Assembly (NCBI RefSeq): GCF_004122735.1
Contig: NZ_SDIF01000019.1
Coordinates: 1 to 64,000, forward strand
From: Streptomyces sioyaensis
Lineage (GTDB): Bacteria > Actinomycetota > Actinomycetes > Streptomycetales > Streptomycetaceae
Reading direction: 5' to 3'
DNA: 64,000 bases
The notes beneath the pieces are model-generated. The model was not told the origin of the DNA. It saw only the letters and a program-made list of their open reading frames with translations, and searched no databases. Of this stretch, positions 53,463 through 62,342 are shown in pieces. The position numbers and the translations under genes are program-made. Position 1 is the stretch's first letter. Each line of letters starts with the position of its first letter.

Positions 53463-53681
53463 TCAGTGGCAGGGGAAACCGAGGAGGTGGCGCCCGTCGT
53501 GGACCCACTCGTGGACGTCGGTACCGGAGAGCAGTGAGGTCGCGCCCTGCTCCGCGCCGATGAAGTACAGCAGCACGAGCATCAGGACGCCGAAGAACAG
53601 CGCCCAGGGGGCAAGGGCCTTGAGGGGGAGCGGGGCGGGGGTGACGGCGCCGGTGGCCGGGGGTGCGATGGTCTGAGCCAT
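53463..53681 (-). CDS. cbtB: Cobalt transporter subunit CbtB
   Basis: The 72-residue protein has one transmembrane helix (APWALFFGVLMLVLLYFIGA) and the CbtB C-terminal metal motif HEWVHDGRHLLGFPCH with four His and a Cys. It is always adjacent to CbtA. AGGAGG lies before the ATG at 53681. A cobalamin riboswitch starts about 50 bases upstream, consistent with B12-regulated cobalt import. Confidence 0.93.
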   Translation of the reverse strand: MAQTIAPPATGAVTPAPLPLKALAPWALFFGVLMLVLLYFIGAEQGATSLLSGTDVHEWVHDGRHLLGFPCH

Positions 53682-53724
53682 GGCAGAACCTCCTGTGCGG
53701 GGAACTCGCGTCCCTTGTCGGTGG

Positions 53725-53860
53725 AGTGCGCGACAACATGCCGGGTCTGGCTCGCCCGGTTCCGGCCCTGCTGGGCTGGTGAAGACCGGACATACAGTGG
53801 CGCGACCGCGCCGGGATCCCACCGGCTTCCGTCATGTCGTCGTCAATATCATCGGGAAGG
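53725..53860 (-). promoter_or_regulatory. Cobalamin (AdoCbl) riboswitch upstream of cbtBA
   Basis: Reading the minus strand towards cbtB, the leader contains GGAAGCCGGTGGGATCCCGG, then GCGGTCGCGCCACTGTA, which follow the conserved cobalamin riboswitch core. After that comes the B12-box-like GCGAGCCAGACCCGGC (about 53737-53755). Boundaries are approximate. Binding of cobalamin should shut down the cobalt importer, probably by hiding the cbtB ribosome site. Confidence 0.85.
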
Positions 53861-53990
53861 TACCGCGGACCGCCCCCGGGGCCAAGGCCCCCGAGGGGGC
53901 GGAGAGGCGCAGGGCAGGGCGCGCCGGACGGTCAACTCCCTTGCGGCGTCGAGAGGTTGCCGTCGCGGGCGGCAAGCGAAAGAAGAGAGC

Positions 53991-54563
53991 ATGACAACTC
54001 GGGTGATGTTGGTCTCAGCGGCCGCGGGGCAGGCCCAGCGCGAGGTGCGCTTCGACGACGACGGCCCGCTGAGCGAGGCCGGGCGGCGCCGGGCCCGGGC
54101 CGCCGCCGGAGCGCTGCCGCCCGTCGAGCGGAGCGTGGTCTCGCCCTCGGTCCGGTGCCGGCAGACCGCCGAGGAGCTCGGACTTGCGGTCCGGTCCGCG
54201 CCGGAGCTGGCGGGCTGTGCGATGGGCGCCTGGCGCGGCCGGACCCTGGCCGAGGTCGCCGACGGCGATCCGGCCGCGGTGTCCGCCTGGCTCTCGGACC
54301 CGGACTTCGCGGCGCACGGCGGGGAGTCGCTGCGGCAGCTGTGCGCGCGGATCGCGGGCTGGCTGGCGCGCACGGCCCGGGACGGGGGCCGGGTGCTGGC
54401 CGTCGTCGAGCCGGACGTCGTCCGTGCCGCGGCGGTGTGTGCCCTCCGGGTGCCCGAGGAGGCCTTCTGGCGGCTGGACGTTCCGCCGCTGACCGTGACC
54501 GAGCTGAGCGGCCGCGGCGGCCGCTGGAATCTGAGCCTGGGGAGGGCGCTGGACCGCAGGTGA
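53991..54563 (+). CDS. Histidine-phosphatase-fold protein lacking both catalytic histidines
   Basis: A 190-residue phosphoglycerate-mutase-like protein. The fold is visible in DDDGPLSEAGRRRARAAAGAL and VVSPSVRCRQTAEELGL. The catalytic RHG motif (normally LVRHGET) reads LVSAAAGQA, and the second His region (normally VVTHGG) reads VVEPDVVRAA. An acid phosphatase reaction is therefore unlikely. It is divergent from cbtBA, next to the B12 riboswitch; related histidine phosphatases (CobC) act in cobalamin assembly, so this may be a regulatory or binding relic. GAGAG precedes the ATG. Confidence 0.82.
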   Translation: MTTRVMLVSAAAGQAQREVRFDDDGPLSEAGRRRARAAAGALPPVERSVVSPSVRCRQTAEELGLAVRSAPELAGCAMGAWRGRTLAEVADGDPAAVSAWLSDPDFAAHGGESLRQLCARIAGWLARTARDGGRVLAVVEPDVVRAAAVCALRVPEEAFWRLDVPPLTVTELSGRGGRWNLSLGRALDRR

Positions 54564-54700
54564 GGGCGGTGCGGCGGCATTGGTTCACAATTCATCTGTC
54601 CTCTCATCTACACATAAAGGCGACATAAGCGCAGAATAAAAAGTGCGTGGTCCTATGCCGCGCGGAAACGGCCAGCTTGCGAACGAAGGAGGCGAGTCGC

Positions 54701-55141
54701 ATGGCCGACGTCTCACACCACAGGGGAGATCTCGCCGGTCACCCCGATGCATCGGAGATGCAGGCCCGGTACGACCGGGTACTCGGCGGGCGGGACGTGG
54801 TACTCGTCGACGGACCGGTGTTCCTGGTCGGCCTGTACTGCGCGGTCTCGCCGTGGATCCTCCACTTCACGGCCGCACAGCCGGCACTCGTGACGCACAA
54901 CCTCATCCTCGGTATCGCGATCGCCCTGCTGGCGGTCGGGTTCACCGTGACACCGGAGCGGATGTACGGCCTGAGCGGCGCGATGTGCGCGATCGGCGTG
55001 TGGATGATCATCTCGCCCTGGATCGTCGGCAGCGCTCCGGACGCCGGCGTCATCTGGAACAACGTCGTCGTCGGCGCCCTGACGTTCCTGTTGGGCGCGA
55101 TGTGCGTCGCCGCGGCGTCGAAGAGCCGCCGCGCCACCTGA
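54701..55141 (+). CDS. SPW-repeat membrane protein
   Basis: The 146-residue protein has two SPW repeats (AVSPWILHF and IISPWIVGSAPD), each within a pair of transmembrane helices, after a soluble N-terminal part with MQARYDRVLGGRDVVLVDG. The family is actinobacterial, of unknown function, often stress- or sporulation-related. AGGAGG precedes the ATG at 54701. Confidence 0.87.
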   Translation: MADVSHHRGDLAGHPDASEMQARYDRVLGGRDVVLVDGPVFLVGLYCAVSPWILHFTAAQPALVTHNLILGIAIALLAVGFTVTPERMYGLSGAMCAIGVWMIISPWIVGSAPDAGVIWNNVVVGALTFLLGAMCVAAASKSRRAT

Positions 55142-55429
55142 GGCGCGCTCCCCGCGGGAGCGTGCGACAAGCCGCCGACCGTACGCCCCTCGGGGCGAGC
55201 CGGCCGGCGGCTCTGCGCGCGGGCGCGCCGGGCCCCGGGAGGGCCGGCCGCCGCGGGTCATCGGGGCGGAGTCCGGGGGCGGCGGACGGGGCGGTGAGGG
55301 TGTGCGGTGAGGGGCGCACGCCGTGGCGGGGCGGCCCGCCCGCACGCATGCGGTCACCGGGTAAATTCGGTTAAATCGGTTGCATGGGTCCTCCGACTGT
55401 GGCCCCTCGCCCCGGAGAGGTGGCGTCCC

Positions 55430-57256
55430 GTGACCGCTGTGCCCGTGGATGATCACGAAGACTTCGCCGACGCCGACCGCGGCTTCATCGCGGCGCTCGA
55501 CCCGCCCGAGATCACCATGGACGACGGCCGGGTGGTCTGGAACGCCGAGGCCTACGCCTTCCTGGCCGGCAACTGCCCCGACACCGCGCACGAGAGCCTG
55601 TGGCGGCAGGGCCGGCTGGTGAGCCGGCAGGGTCTGTACGAGGTCACCGACGGCCTCTACCAGACGCGCGGCCTGGACCTGGCCAACATGACGCTGGTCG
55701 AGGGCGACCACGGCGTCGTCGTCATCGACCCGCTCCGCTCCGCCGAGACCGCCGCCGCGGCCCTGGAGCTCTACCGCAAATACCGCGGCGACCGGCCGGT
55801 CACCGGCCTGATCTACACCCACTCGCACGCCAACCACTTCGGCGGGGCCCGCGGCGTGCTGCCGCACGGCCACCACCCCGTGCCCGTCCTCGCGCCGGCC
55901 GGCTTTCTCGCGCACGCGGTCGGCGACAACGTCGACGCCGGCGTCGCGATGGCCCGGCGCGCCGTCTACCTGTACGGAACCGGGCTCCCCAAGGGGCCGG
56001 ACGGCCAGATCGGCTGCGGCCTGGGTACCGTCCCCTCCACCGGCACCATGACCCTCATCCCGCCGACCGTGGACATCACCAGCACCGGCCAGGAGGAGAT
56101 CGTCGACGGCATCCGTACCGTCTTCCAGCTCACCCCCGGCACCGAGGCCCCCGCCGAGATGAACTTCAGCCTCCCGGCGCATCAGGCGCTCTGCCTGGCC
56201 GAGAACGTCACCCACACCCTGCACACCGTCCTGACGCTGCGCGGCGGCGCCGTCCGCGACACCCGGGCCTGGGCCCGGTACGTGGGCGAGGCGCTGGCCC
56301 TGTTCGGCGACGAGGCGGAGGTCGCCTTCGCCTCCCACCACTGGCCGACCTGGGGCAAGGAACGCGTGGCGGCCCTGCTGGCCGGGCAGCGCGACCTGTA
56401 CGCCTATCTGCACGACCAGACGCTGCGGATGCTCAACGAGGGGCTCACCGGCACCGAGATCGCCGAGGAGCTGCGGCTGCCGCCGGAGCTGGAGCGGGTC
56501 TGGGCCCACCACGGCTACTACGGCTCGCTCGGCCACCACGTCCGCGCGATCTACCAGCGCCATCTGGGCTGGTTCGACGGCAACCCCGCCCATCTGTGGG
56601 AGCATCCGCCGGCCGAGCAGGCCCGACGCTACGTGGACACCATGGGCGGCATCGAGGCCACGGTGGACGCGGGCAAGCGGTACGCCGCCGACGGCGATCT
56701 GCGGTTCGCCGCCACCCTGCTCAACCACGCCGTCTTCGCCGACCCCCACAACCTCCGCGCCCGGCGCGAACTCGCCCTCGTCTACGAGCGGCTGGGCCAC
56801 GGCTGCGAGAACGGCGCCTGGCGCAACTTCTACCTCACCGGTGCGAGCGAACTGCGCGGCACCCTCGCCGAGGCCTCGCCGGACACCGCCGACCCCGAGC
56901 TGGCCCGGGCCCTGAGCGTCGACCAGCTCCTCGACTCGCTCGCCATCCGCATCGACGGCCCCCGCGCCTGGTCCACCGCGCTCACCCTCGACCTCTACCT
57001 CCCCGACGAGGACCGGACCTGGCATCTGACGCTCTCCCACGGCGCCCTCACCCACCTCAGCTCGCCCGGCGCGCCCACCCCGACCAAGGAGCACACCCCG
57101 GACCTCACGCTGACCCTCACCAAGCCGCAACTGCTCGGCCTGCTCACCGGCCACGGACCGGGCGAGAGCGCACAGAACGGCGAGAGCGGCGCACTGCACC
57201 AGCTCCTCGGCCTCGTCAGCACCCCGCACCCCACCTTCCCCGTCGTCACCCCCTGA
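55430..57256 (+). CDS. Alkylsulfatase-like (SdsA/BDS1) protein with altered metal motif
   Basis: A 608-residue protein with the layout of SdsA1-type alkyl/aryl-sulfatases: N-terminal metallo-beta-lactamase domain, helical dimerisation domain (about 380-480) and C-terminal SCP2-like lipid-binding domain (about 490-600). The metal motif reads THSHANHFGG, with Asn135 in place of the zinc-binding Asp of THxHxDH. Other ligands look normal (LAENVTHTLHT, SHHWPTWG). Activity may be reduced or metal-altered. The GTG at 55430 follows GGAGAGG. It lies 95 bases before the NB-ARC gene. Confidence 0.88.
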   Translation: MTAVPVDDHEDFADADRGFIAALDPPEITMDDGRVVWNAEAYAFLAGNCPDTAHESLWRQGRLVSRQGLYEVTDGLYQTRGLDLANMTLVEGDHGVVVIDPLRSAETAAAALELYRKYRGDRPVTGLIYTHSHANHFGGARGVLPHGHHPVPVLAPAGFLAHAVGDNVDAGVAMARRAVYLYGTGLPKGPDGQIGCGLGTVPSTGTMTLIPPTVDITSTGQEEIVDGIRTVFQLTPGTEAPAEMNFSLPAHQALCLAENVTHTLHTVLTLRGGAVRDTRAWARYVGEALALFGDEAEVAFASHHWPTWGKERVAALLAGQRDLYAYLHDQTLRMLNEGLTGTEIAEELRLPPELERVWAHHGYYGSLGHHVRAIYQRHLGWFDGNPAHLWEHPPAEQARRYVDTMGGIEATVDAGKRYAADGDLRFAATLLNHAVFADPHNLRARRELALVYERLGHGCENGAWRNFYLTGASELRGTLAEASPDTADPELARALSVDQLLDSLAIRIDGPRAWSTALTLDLYLPDEDRTWHLTLSHGALTHLSSPGAPTPTKEHTPDLTLTLTKPQLLGLLTGHGPGESAQNGESGALHQLLGLVSTPHPTFPVVTP

Positions 57257-57351
57257 CGGGCCCGTCCGCGGGGCGGTCCGTCAACCTCGTGCCCCGGCGC
57301 GCTGACACCACCGGGCTGCTCCGTACACCCCGGCTGGGGCAAACTGGGCCG

Positions 57352-59382
57352 GTGGTGAGCAACATTCCCGAGGAGTCGACCACCTTCATCGGTCGACGAG
57401 CTGAACTGCACCGGATCGGCAACGACTTGACGGAGCACCGGCTGGTCACCCTGACCGGCCCCGGTGGTGTGGGCAAGACCCGGATCGCGATGCGGGCCGC
57501 GCGCGCCGCGGCGCCCCGGTTCCGCGACGGGGTCTGCTGGGCCGATCTGTGGCCCCTGCTGGGTGACGGCCGGCTGGTGGCCGGCGTCTGCGATGCCGTG
57601 GGGCTGGCCGACCACTCGGCGCGGTCCCCGGTGGCGGCGCTGTGCGAATGGCTCGCGGACAAACGGCTGCTGCTGGTGCTGGACTCCTGTGAGCATCTCG
57701 TCGAGGCCTGCCGCGACCTGCTCGGCGATCTGCTGACCGCCGCCCCGGGCGTGACCGTCCTGGTCACCAGCAGACAGCCGCTGGACATCGTCGGCGAGTG
57801 GACCACCGAGATCGGACCGTTGTCCTGCACCGGCGACAACGACGCGCTGGCCCTGTTCACCGAACGGGCCGGCGCCGCGGCCCCCGGCCGGCGGCTCACC
57901 GCCCCGCGCAGTGTCGCGGCCGCCGCCGCCATCTGCCGGCGCCTCGAAGGCATCCCGCTGGCCCTCGAACTGGCCGGCGCCCAGCTGGCGCACAGCTCCG
58001 TCGAGCGGATCGCCGCCCGCCTCACCTCCCGCTTCGATGCCCTCGACGGCGACGGCCCGGTGCAGCCGCCGCGGCACCGGACCCTGCGCTGCGCCATCGG
58101 CTGGAGCCATGAGCTGTGCGCCCCGCTGGAGCGGCTGCTGTGGGCCCGGCTGTCCGTCTTCCGCGGCACCTTCGACGAGGAGTCCGCGAGCGCCGTGTGC
58201 GCCGGCGGGCCGCTCACCGGGCCGGGGGTACGCACCGCGCTGGCCGGGCTGGCCGCCAAGTCGGTGCTCACCCGCGAGGGCTCCCGCTTCCGCATGCTCG
58301 ACACCCTGCGGGAGTACGGCCGGATGTGGCTGGCCGAACTCGCCGAGACGACGGACCTCGCCGACCGGCACGCCGCCCACTTCGCCACCCTCGGCCGCCG
58401 GGCCGAGCAGGGCTGGCTGGGCCCCGAACAGCTCGCCTGGTACGGCCGGATCGCCGACGCCCATGTCGACCTGTGCACCGCACTGGACCACTTCCTGGCC
58501 ACCGATCCGGAACAGGCCCAGGAACTCGGCGCCTCGATCGGCTTCATCTGGAGCTGCTGCGGCCATCTGCACGAGGCCCGCGACTATGTGGCCAGGGCGC
58601 TCGCCGCCCACCCGGGCCCGGGCCCGGCCCGCACCAGAGCGCTGTGGACGCTGGGCGTCGCCGTGCTGCTGCAGGGCGAGCTGGCCTCCGCCGAGGCCCT
58701 GGGCCGGGAGTGCGCGCGCGCCGCGCGGGAGTCCCGGGACGCGGAGGCGGTGCTCCAGGCGGGCTACCTCATCGGCCTCACCCATCTGATGGCCGGCCGC
58801 CCGATGTCCGCGCACACCGTCGCGGCCCAGGTGCTGGGCCCGCCGCCGCACGCCCCGTTCGACTCTCCCGGGCGGCTGCGCTGTCACCTCGTACAGATCT
58901 TCGCGCTCACCGGTCTGGGCCGGCTCGACGAGGCGCGCGCCGAGGCGACCGCGCTGCGCCACGGCTGTGTGCAGCGCGGCGAGTACTGGACCCGCTCCTA
59001 CACCGATTACCAGCTCTCGCTGATCTCGCTGTTCCAGGACCGGCCCGAGGAGTCGGCGGAGCACGCCCGGGCGATGCTCGCGGCCAAGCAGGGCATCGGC
59101 GACAAATTCGGGATCGCGCTCGGCCTGGACCTGCTCGCGGCCGCGCTGGCGGCCCAGGGCGACGGTGCCGCCGCCGCCCGCGTCTCCGGCAGCGGCCAGG
59201 CCGTCTGGCGCACCGTCGGGCACCCCCAGCGCGGCACCCCGGAACTGCGTGCGGTGCGCGAGAAGTGCGAACAGCGGGCCCGCGCCGCGATCGGCGACGA
59301 GGCCTATGCGGACGCCTTCCATCAGGCCAGCGAGGAGTGCCCGGGCACCTCCCTGCCCCGGATCCTGGCGGGCGACCTGTGA
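57352..59382 (+). CDS. NB-ARC ATPase with TPR region, no DNA-binding domain
   Basis: The 676-residue protein opens FIGRRAELHRIGNDLTEHRL then Walker A GPGGVGKTR, and LLLVLDSCEHLVE (Walker B) with the NB-ARC middle GIPLALELAGAQLAH. Residues about 350-660 form tetratricopeptide-like helices. Most actinobacterial relatives end in a LuxR helix-turn-helix; this one stops after GTSLPRILAGDL without it. It could signal through partner proteins rather than DNA. The GTG start has only a weak ribosome site. Confidence 0.82.
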   Translation: MVSNIPEESTTFIGRRAELHRIGNDLTEHRLVTLTGPGGVGKTRIAMRAARAAAPRFRDGVCWADLWPLLGDGRLVAGVCDAVGLADHSARSPVAALCEWLADKRLLLVLDSCEHLVEACRDLLGDLLTAAPGVTVLVTSRQPLDIVGEWTTEIGPLSCTGDNDALALFTERAGAAAPGRRLTAPRSVAAAAAICRRLEGIPLALELAGAQLAHSSVERIAARLTSRFDALDGDGPVQPPRHRTLRCAIGWSHELCAPLERLLWARLSVFRGTFDEESASAVCAGGPLTGPGVRTALAGLAAKSVLTREGSRFRMLDTLREYGRMWLAELAETTDLADRHAAHFATLGRRAEQGWLGPEQLAWYGRIADAHVDLCTALDHFLATDPEQAQELGASIGFIWSCCGHLHEARDYVARALAAHPGPGPARTRALWTLGVAVLLQGELASAEALGRECARAARESRDAEAVLQAGYLIGLTHLMAGRPMSAHTVAAQVLGPPPHAPFDSPGRLRCHLVQIFALTGLGRLDEARAEATALRHGCVQRGEYWTRSYTDYQLSLISLFQDRPEESAEHARAMLAAKQGIGDKFGIALGLDLLAAALAAQGDGAAAARVSGSGQAVWRTVGHPQRGTPELRAVREKCEQRARAAIGDEAYADAFHQASEECPGTSLPRILAGDL

Positions 59383-59401
59383 GGGCCGGTGGCCCCCCGG
59401 C

Positions 59402-60442
59402 TCAGTCCGGGGCCTCGCCGGCCAGCGCGTACAGCAGGTCGTAGGCGGTGCCGGTCATCCGGCAGGTACGGCCACGGCGGGTGGCCAGCGCGACCACGCC
59501 GGTGTGCGACGCCCGGTGGTAGCCGAGGAACGCCTGCTGGCCGAAGGTCGCACCGACATGGAAGAGCAACGGTCCGCGCGGCGACGGGTGCTGATACCAC
59601 GTCAGGGTGTGGGTGTGGCGCTTGCGCCAGCCGCGCCGTAGCAGCGGCACCTGGACGTCGCGCAGCGCCCCGGCCAGGGGGGTGCCGTCGGGGGAGAGCA
59701 GCGCCTCCAGGTAGGTGAGCAGATCGCCGGGGGTGGCGCGGACCGAGCCGGCGGCGACGAAGGCACCCATCTCGGTGCTGCGCACCGGCGTCACGCCGTT
59801 CGCGCGGTGGCCGATGGCGTCGGTGCCCGTGGTGCCGGGCCCCAGCGTCGTGCCGGTCAGCCCGAGGGGGCGCAGCACCCGGTCGGCGAGCAGGGTGGCG
59901 TAGCCGGCGCCCGCGGCGCGGGACATGGCCGGGCCGAGCAGCGCCAGCCCGAAGTTGGAGTAGCGCCAGCGGGTGCCGGGCCGGTTCCGCGGCCGGGTCC
60001 GGGCGAAGGCGCGCAGCAGCCGCTCGGTGTCGTAGCGGGCGTAGCCGTTGTCGTACGGCTTCACCAGCGCGCCGGGGATCAGATCGGCTGGGATGCGCGG
60101 CAGCCCGGAGGTGTGGGTGGCCAGATGCCGCAGGGTGATCCGGCGCGACTGCGGATGCGCCGGCTGCACCTCGGGCAGATGCACGGCGAGCCGGTCGTCC
60201 AGGGACAGCGCGCCGGCCCGGGCCAGGTCGGCCAGCAGCAGCACGGTGAACGTCTTGGACAGCGACCCCAGTTCGTAGCGCAGCGCATGCCGTGGGGTGG
60301 GCGGCGTGAGGGCGGAGCCGCCGGTCATCACGGTCCGCCGGCCGTGCCGGGTGACGGCCACCACGACATCGGGGGCGTCGATCAGGGTGACGGCATCCGC
60401 CAGGCGGTCACCGAGCGCCGGTTGCACGAGGTCGGGGCTCAT
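59402..60442 (-). CDS. Beta-lactamase-fold serine hydrolase (class C-like)
   Basis: The 346-residue protein has the serine beta-lactamase/D-alanyl-D-alanine carboxypeptidase motifs: SLSKT (nucleophile Ser and Lys), TSGLPRI and the YSN triad element (WRYSNFGLALLG). No signal peptide is visible, so a cytoplasmic esterase-like role fits best. It is the last gene of a five-gene operon and starts by overlapping the preceding stop codon (ATGA). Confidence 0.85.
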   Translation of the reverse strand: MSPDLVQPALGDRLADAVTLIDAPDVVVAVTRHGRRTVMTGGSALTPPTPRHALRYELGSLSKTFTVLLLADLARAGALSLDDRLAVHLPEVQPAHPQSRRITLRHLATHTSGLPRIPADLIPGALVKPYDNGYARYDTERLLRAFARTRPRNRPGTRWRYSNFGLALLGPAMSRAAGAGYATLLADRVLRPLGLTGTTLGPGTTGTDAIGHRANGVTPVRSTEMGAFVAAGSVRATPGDLLTYLEALLSPDGTPLAGALRDVQVPLLRRGWRKRHTHTLTWYQHPSPRGPLLFHVGATFGQQAFLGYHRASHTGVVALATRRGRTCRMTGTAYDLLYALAGEAPD

Positions 60443-61362
60443 CAGACCGCGGACATCGCCCGGGAGGTGGCCATCGCGGAGGCGAACGCGGCGACCAGGG
60501 TGGGGTGGTGCACCTGATCGAAGACCTGGGCCGCATCGCCCCGCGGCATCTGCTGGTGGATCGGCATCGCGCCCTCGGGCGACTGCGCGGCGGCGTACCG
60601 CTCCCACAGCTCCGCGTCCAGGGCGGGCCGCGGCAGACAGGCGTCGACGACGAGCAGCTCGCCGAGCAGATCCCAGTGTTCGAGGTCCGCCCAGTCCTCC
60701 AGCCAGGCCGGCAGATACCGCGTCAGATAGTCGGCGACGGCCGGCGGGATGCGCTCGGGGGCCTCGCCCCAGTTGGTGAGGTGGAAGACGGTGTGGGTGA
60801 TGTCGTAGGCGATGTGCAGCTGCACCGTCCACGGTTCGGCCAGCTGCCCCAGCCAGGTACGGGCCATGGCCTGGTCGAAGTCGCTGCTGGGCGGCAGCCC
60901 CAGCTTGCGTTCGGCGTTGAGGACACCGAGCCGCCGGTTGGGCACCATCTCCAGCGTCGCCCAGGTGGCGGTGCGCCGGCAGACCTCCAGCGTCGCCTCC
61001 AGCCCCGGATGGCGGTGGCCCAGTTCGTGGAAGGTCGCATAGACCTCCACCGGCACGGGGGAGAGCGGCTCGTCCTGCTGGAGCCGGGCCAGCACATTGC
61101 CGCCGTCCAGCAGCTCCCGCCAGGCGAAGTCCAGCAGCTGTCCGGCGCGGGCCTTCTGCCGGGAGCCGGCCACCCCCTCCCGGAACAGCACCTGCATATT
61201 GAGTGCCAGCTCCCCGATGGGCTTGAGCCGTTCGGTGACCGCGACGTTGTCGGCGAGGTCGCCGGCGGTCAGCCGGAAGTGCTCACGGTGGTTGTCGAGC
61301 CAGGTCAGGGCCCGGTCGCCGACAGCGTGCAGCAGGGCGGGGGACGCGGCCGTCACGGTCAC
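60442..61362 (-). CDS. DUF6895-like protein, paralogue 1
   Basis: A 306-residue, mostly helical protein; the repeated signature is LEMVPNRRLGVLNAERKLGLP and WTVQLHIAYDITHTVFHLTNWG. It shares 35-40 percent of visible positions with the next gene upstream, e.g. LNAERxLGL and THxVFHLTxWG, so the pair arose by duplication. I recall such proteins as DUF6895. No catalytic motif can be named; conserved His in THxVFHLT may bind metal or a hydrophobic ligand. Coupled by ATGA overlaps on both sides. Confidence 0.75.
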   Translation of the reverse strand: MTVTAASPALLHAVGDRALTWLDNHREHFRLTAGDLADNVAVTERLKPIGELALNMQVLFREGVAGSRQKARAGQLLDFAWRELLDGGNVLARLQQDEPLSPVPVEVYATFHELGHRHPGLEATLEVCRRTATWATLEMVPNRRLGVLNAERKLGLPPSSDFDQAMARTWLGQLAEPWTVQLHIAYDITHTVFHLTNWGEAPERIPPAVADYLTRYLPAWLEDWADLEHWDLLGELLVVDACLPRPALDAELWERYAAAQSPEGAMPIHQQMPRGDAAQVFDQVHHPTLVAAFASAMATSRAMSAV

Positions 61363-62342
61363 GGGGCATTCTCGCTTTCGCAGGGGGTCCGCCCGCCCAC
61401 CAGCGCCGGATCCCCGGCCACCGGACCGGCCTCGGCCTCGTCGCAGGCGATCCGGGCGAGGGTGGCGGCGAACGCGGTCACCAGGGTGGAGTGGTAGCAG
61501 GCCAGGAAGGCCTCGGCCGGGTCACCCGAGGACGGCGCGGCGCCGATCTCGGGCACACTGCCGTCGGCCGCCTGGGCGGTGGCCAGCCGCTGCCAGGCCA
61601 CCGGATCGAAGGGGGCGGCGGGCAGGCAGGCCGTCACGGCCAGCAGCTCGCCCACCAGGTCCCACATCTCCTCCTCCAGCCAGGTGTCCAGCCAGGAGGG
61701 GAGCCACAGCCGCAGATAGCCGGCGAATTCGGGGGACAGCCGCTGCCGGTTGCGCCCCCAGTCGGTGAGGTGGAAGACGTCATGGGTCACGCCGTAGACC
61801 GACTTGCGGTCCAGCGTCCAGGGCTCCGGCAGCCGGCCGAGGCCGGTCAGCGCCAGCACGGAGGCGAAGTCGGCGTGCTGGCGGAGCCCGAGTCGCCGCT
61901 CCGCGTTGAGCACGTTGAGGGTACGGGTGTGATCCTCGCGGGCCACCCGCCAGCCGCGCAGCCGGGTCGTGGTCTGTACCAGCGCGTCCGCGTCCGCGTG
62001 CCGTAGCCCGGCCTGGGCGAAGGTCCCGTAGAGCTCCACGGGATAGGTGGCGAACGGCTCCCCGTGGATCAGCTCGGCGAACAGCTCACCGTCCCGGGTC
62101 TCGTTCCAGGCGAACGCGAACAGCCCGCGGGCAGCCTGACGGATCTCGTCCCGCGGGTGCAGTACCCCGATCAGCTGGGTCAGCTCGGCGAGTTCACCGA
62201 GCGGTTTGAGGGTCAGATTCGGGTCGGCGTCCGTCGTCACGTTCGGGGGCAGCCGGAAGAAGCCGCGTGCTTCGTCCAGCCACCCCAGGCTGCCGCGGAC
62301 CATCCGGTCCAGCAGCCCGGGGTCGCCCCGGCCGCCGGTCAC
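61359..62342 (-). CDS. DUF6895-like protein, paralogue 2
   Basis: The 327-residue paralogue of the preceding entry, with RTLNVLNAERRLGLRQH and SVYGVTHDVFHLTDWGRN and the same helix order. The GTG at 62342 overlaps the stop of the upstream gene (GTGA), deciding the start. It stands in the middle of the five-gene operon. Function unknown. Confidence 0.75.
   Translation of the reverse strand: MTGGRGDPGLLDRMVRGSLGWLDEARGFFRLPPNVTTDADPNLTLKPLGELAELTQLIGVLHPRDEIRQAARGLFAFAWNETRDGELFAELIHGEPFATYPVELYGTFAQAGLRHADADALVQTTTRLRGWRVAREDHTRTLNVLNAERRLGLRQHADFASVLALTGLGRLPEPWTLDRKSVYGVTHDVFHLTDWGRNRQRLSPEFAGYLRLWLPSWLDTWLEEEMWDLVGELLAVTACLPAAPFDPVAWQRLATAQAADGSVPEIGAAPSSGDPAEAFLACYHSTLVTAFAATLARIACDEAEAGPVAGDPALVGGRTPCESENAP

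Noticed and set aside
54713..57229. 838-residue minus-strand frame opposite the SPW and sulfatase genes
   Set aside because: No domain and shadow-like composition; both opposite genes are firmly identified.
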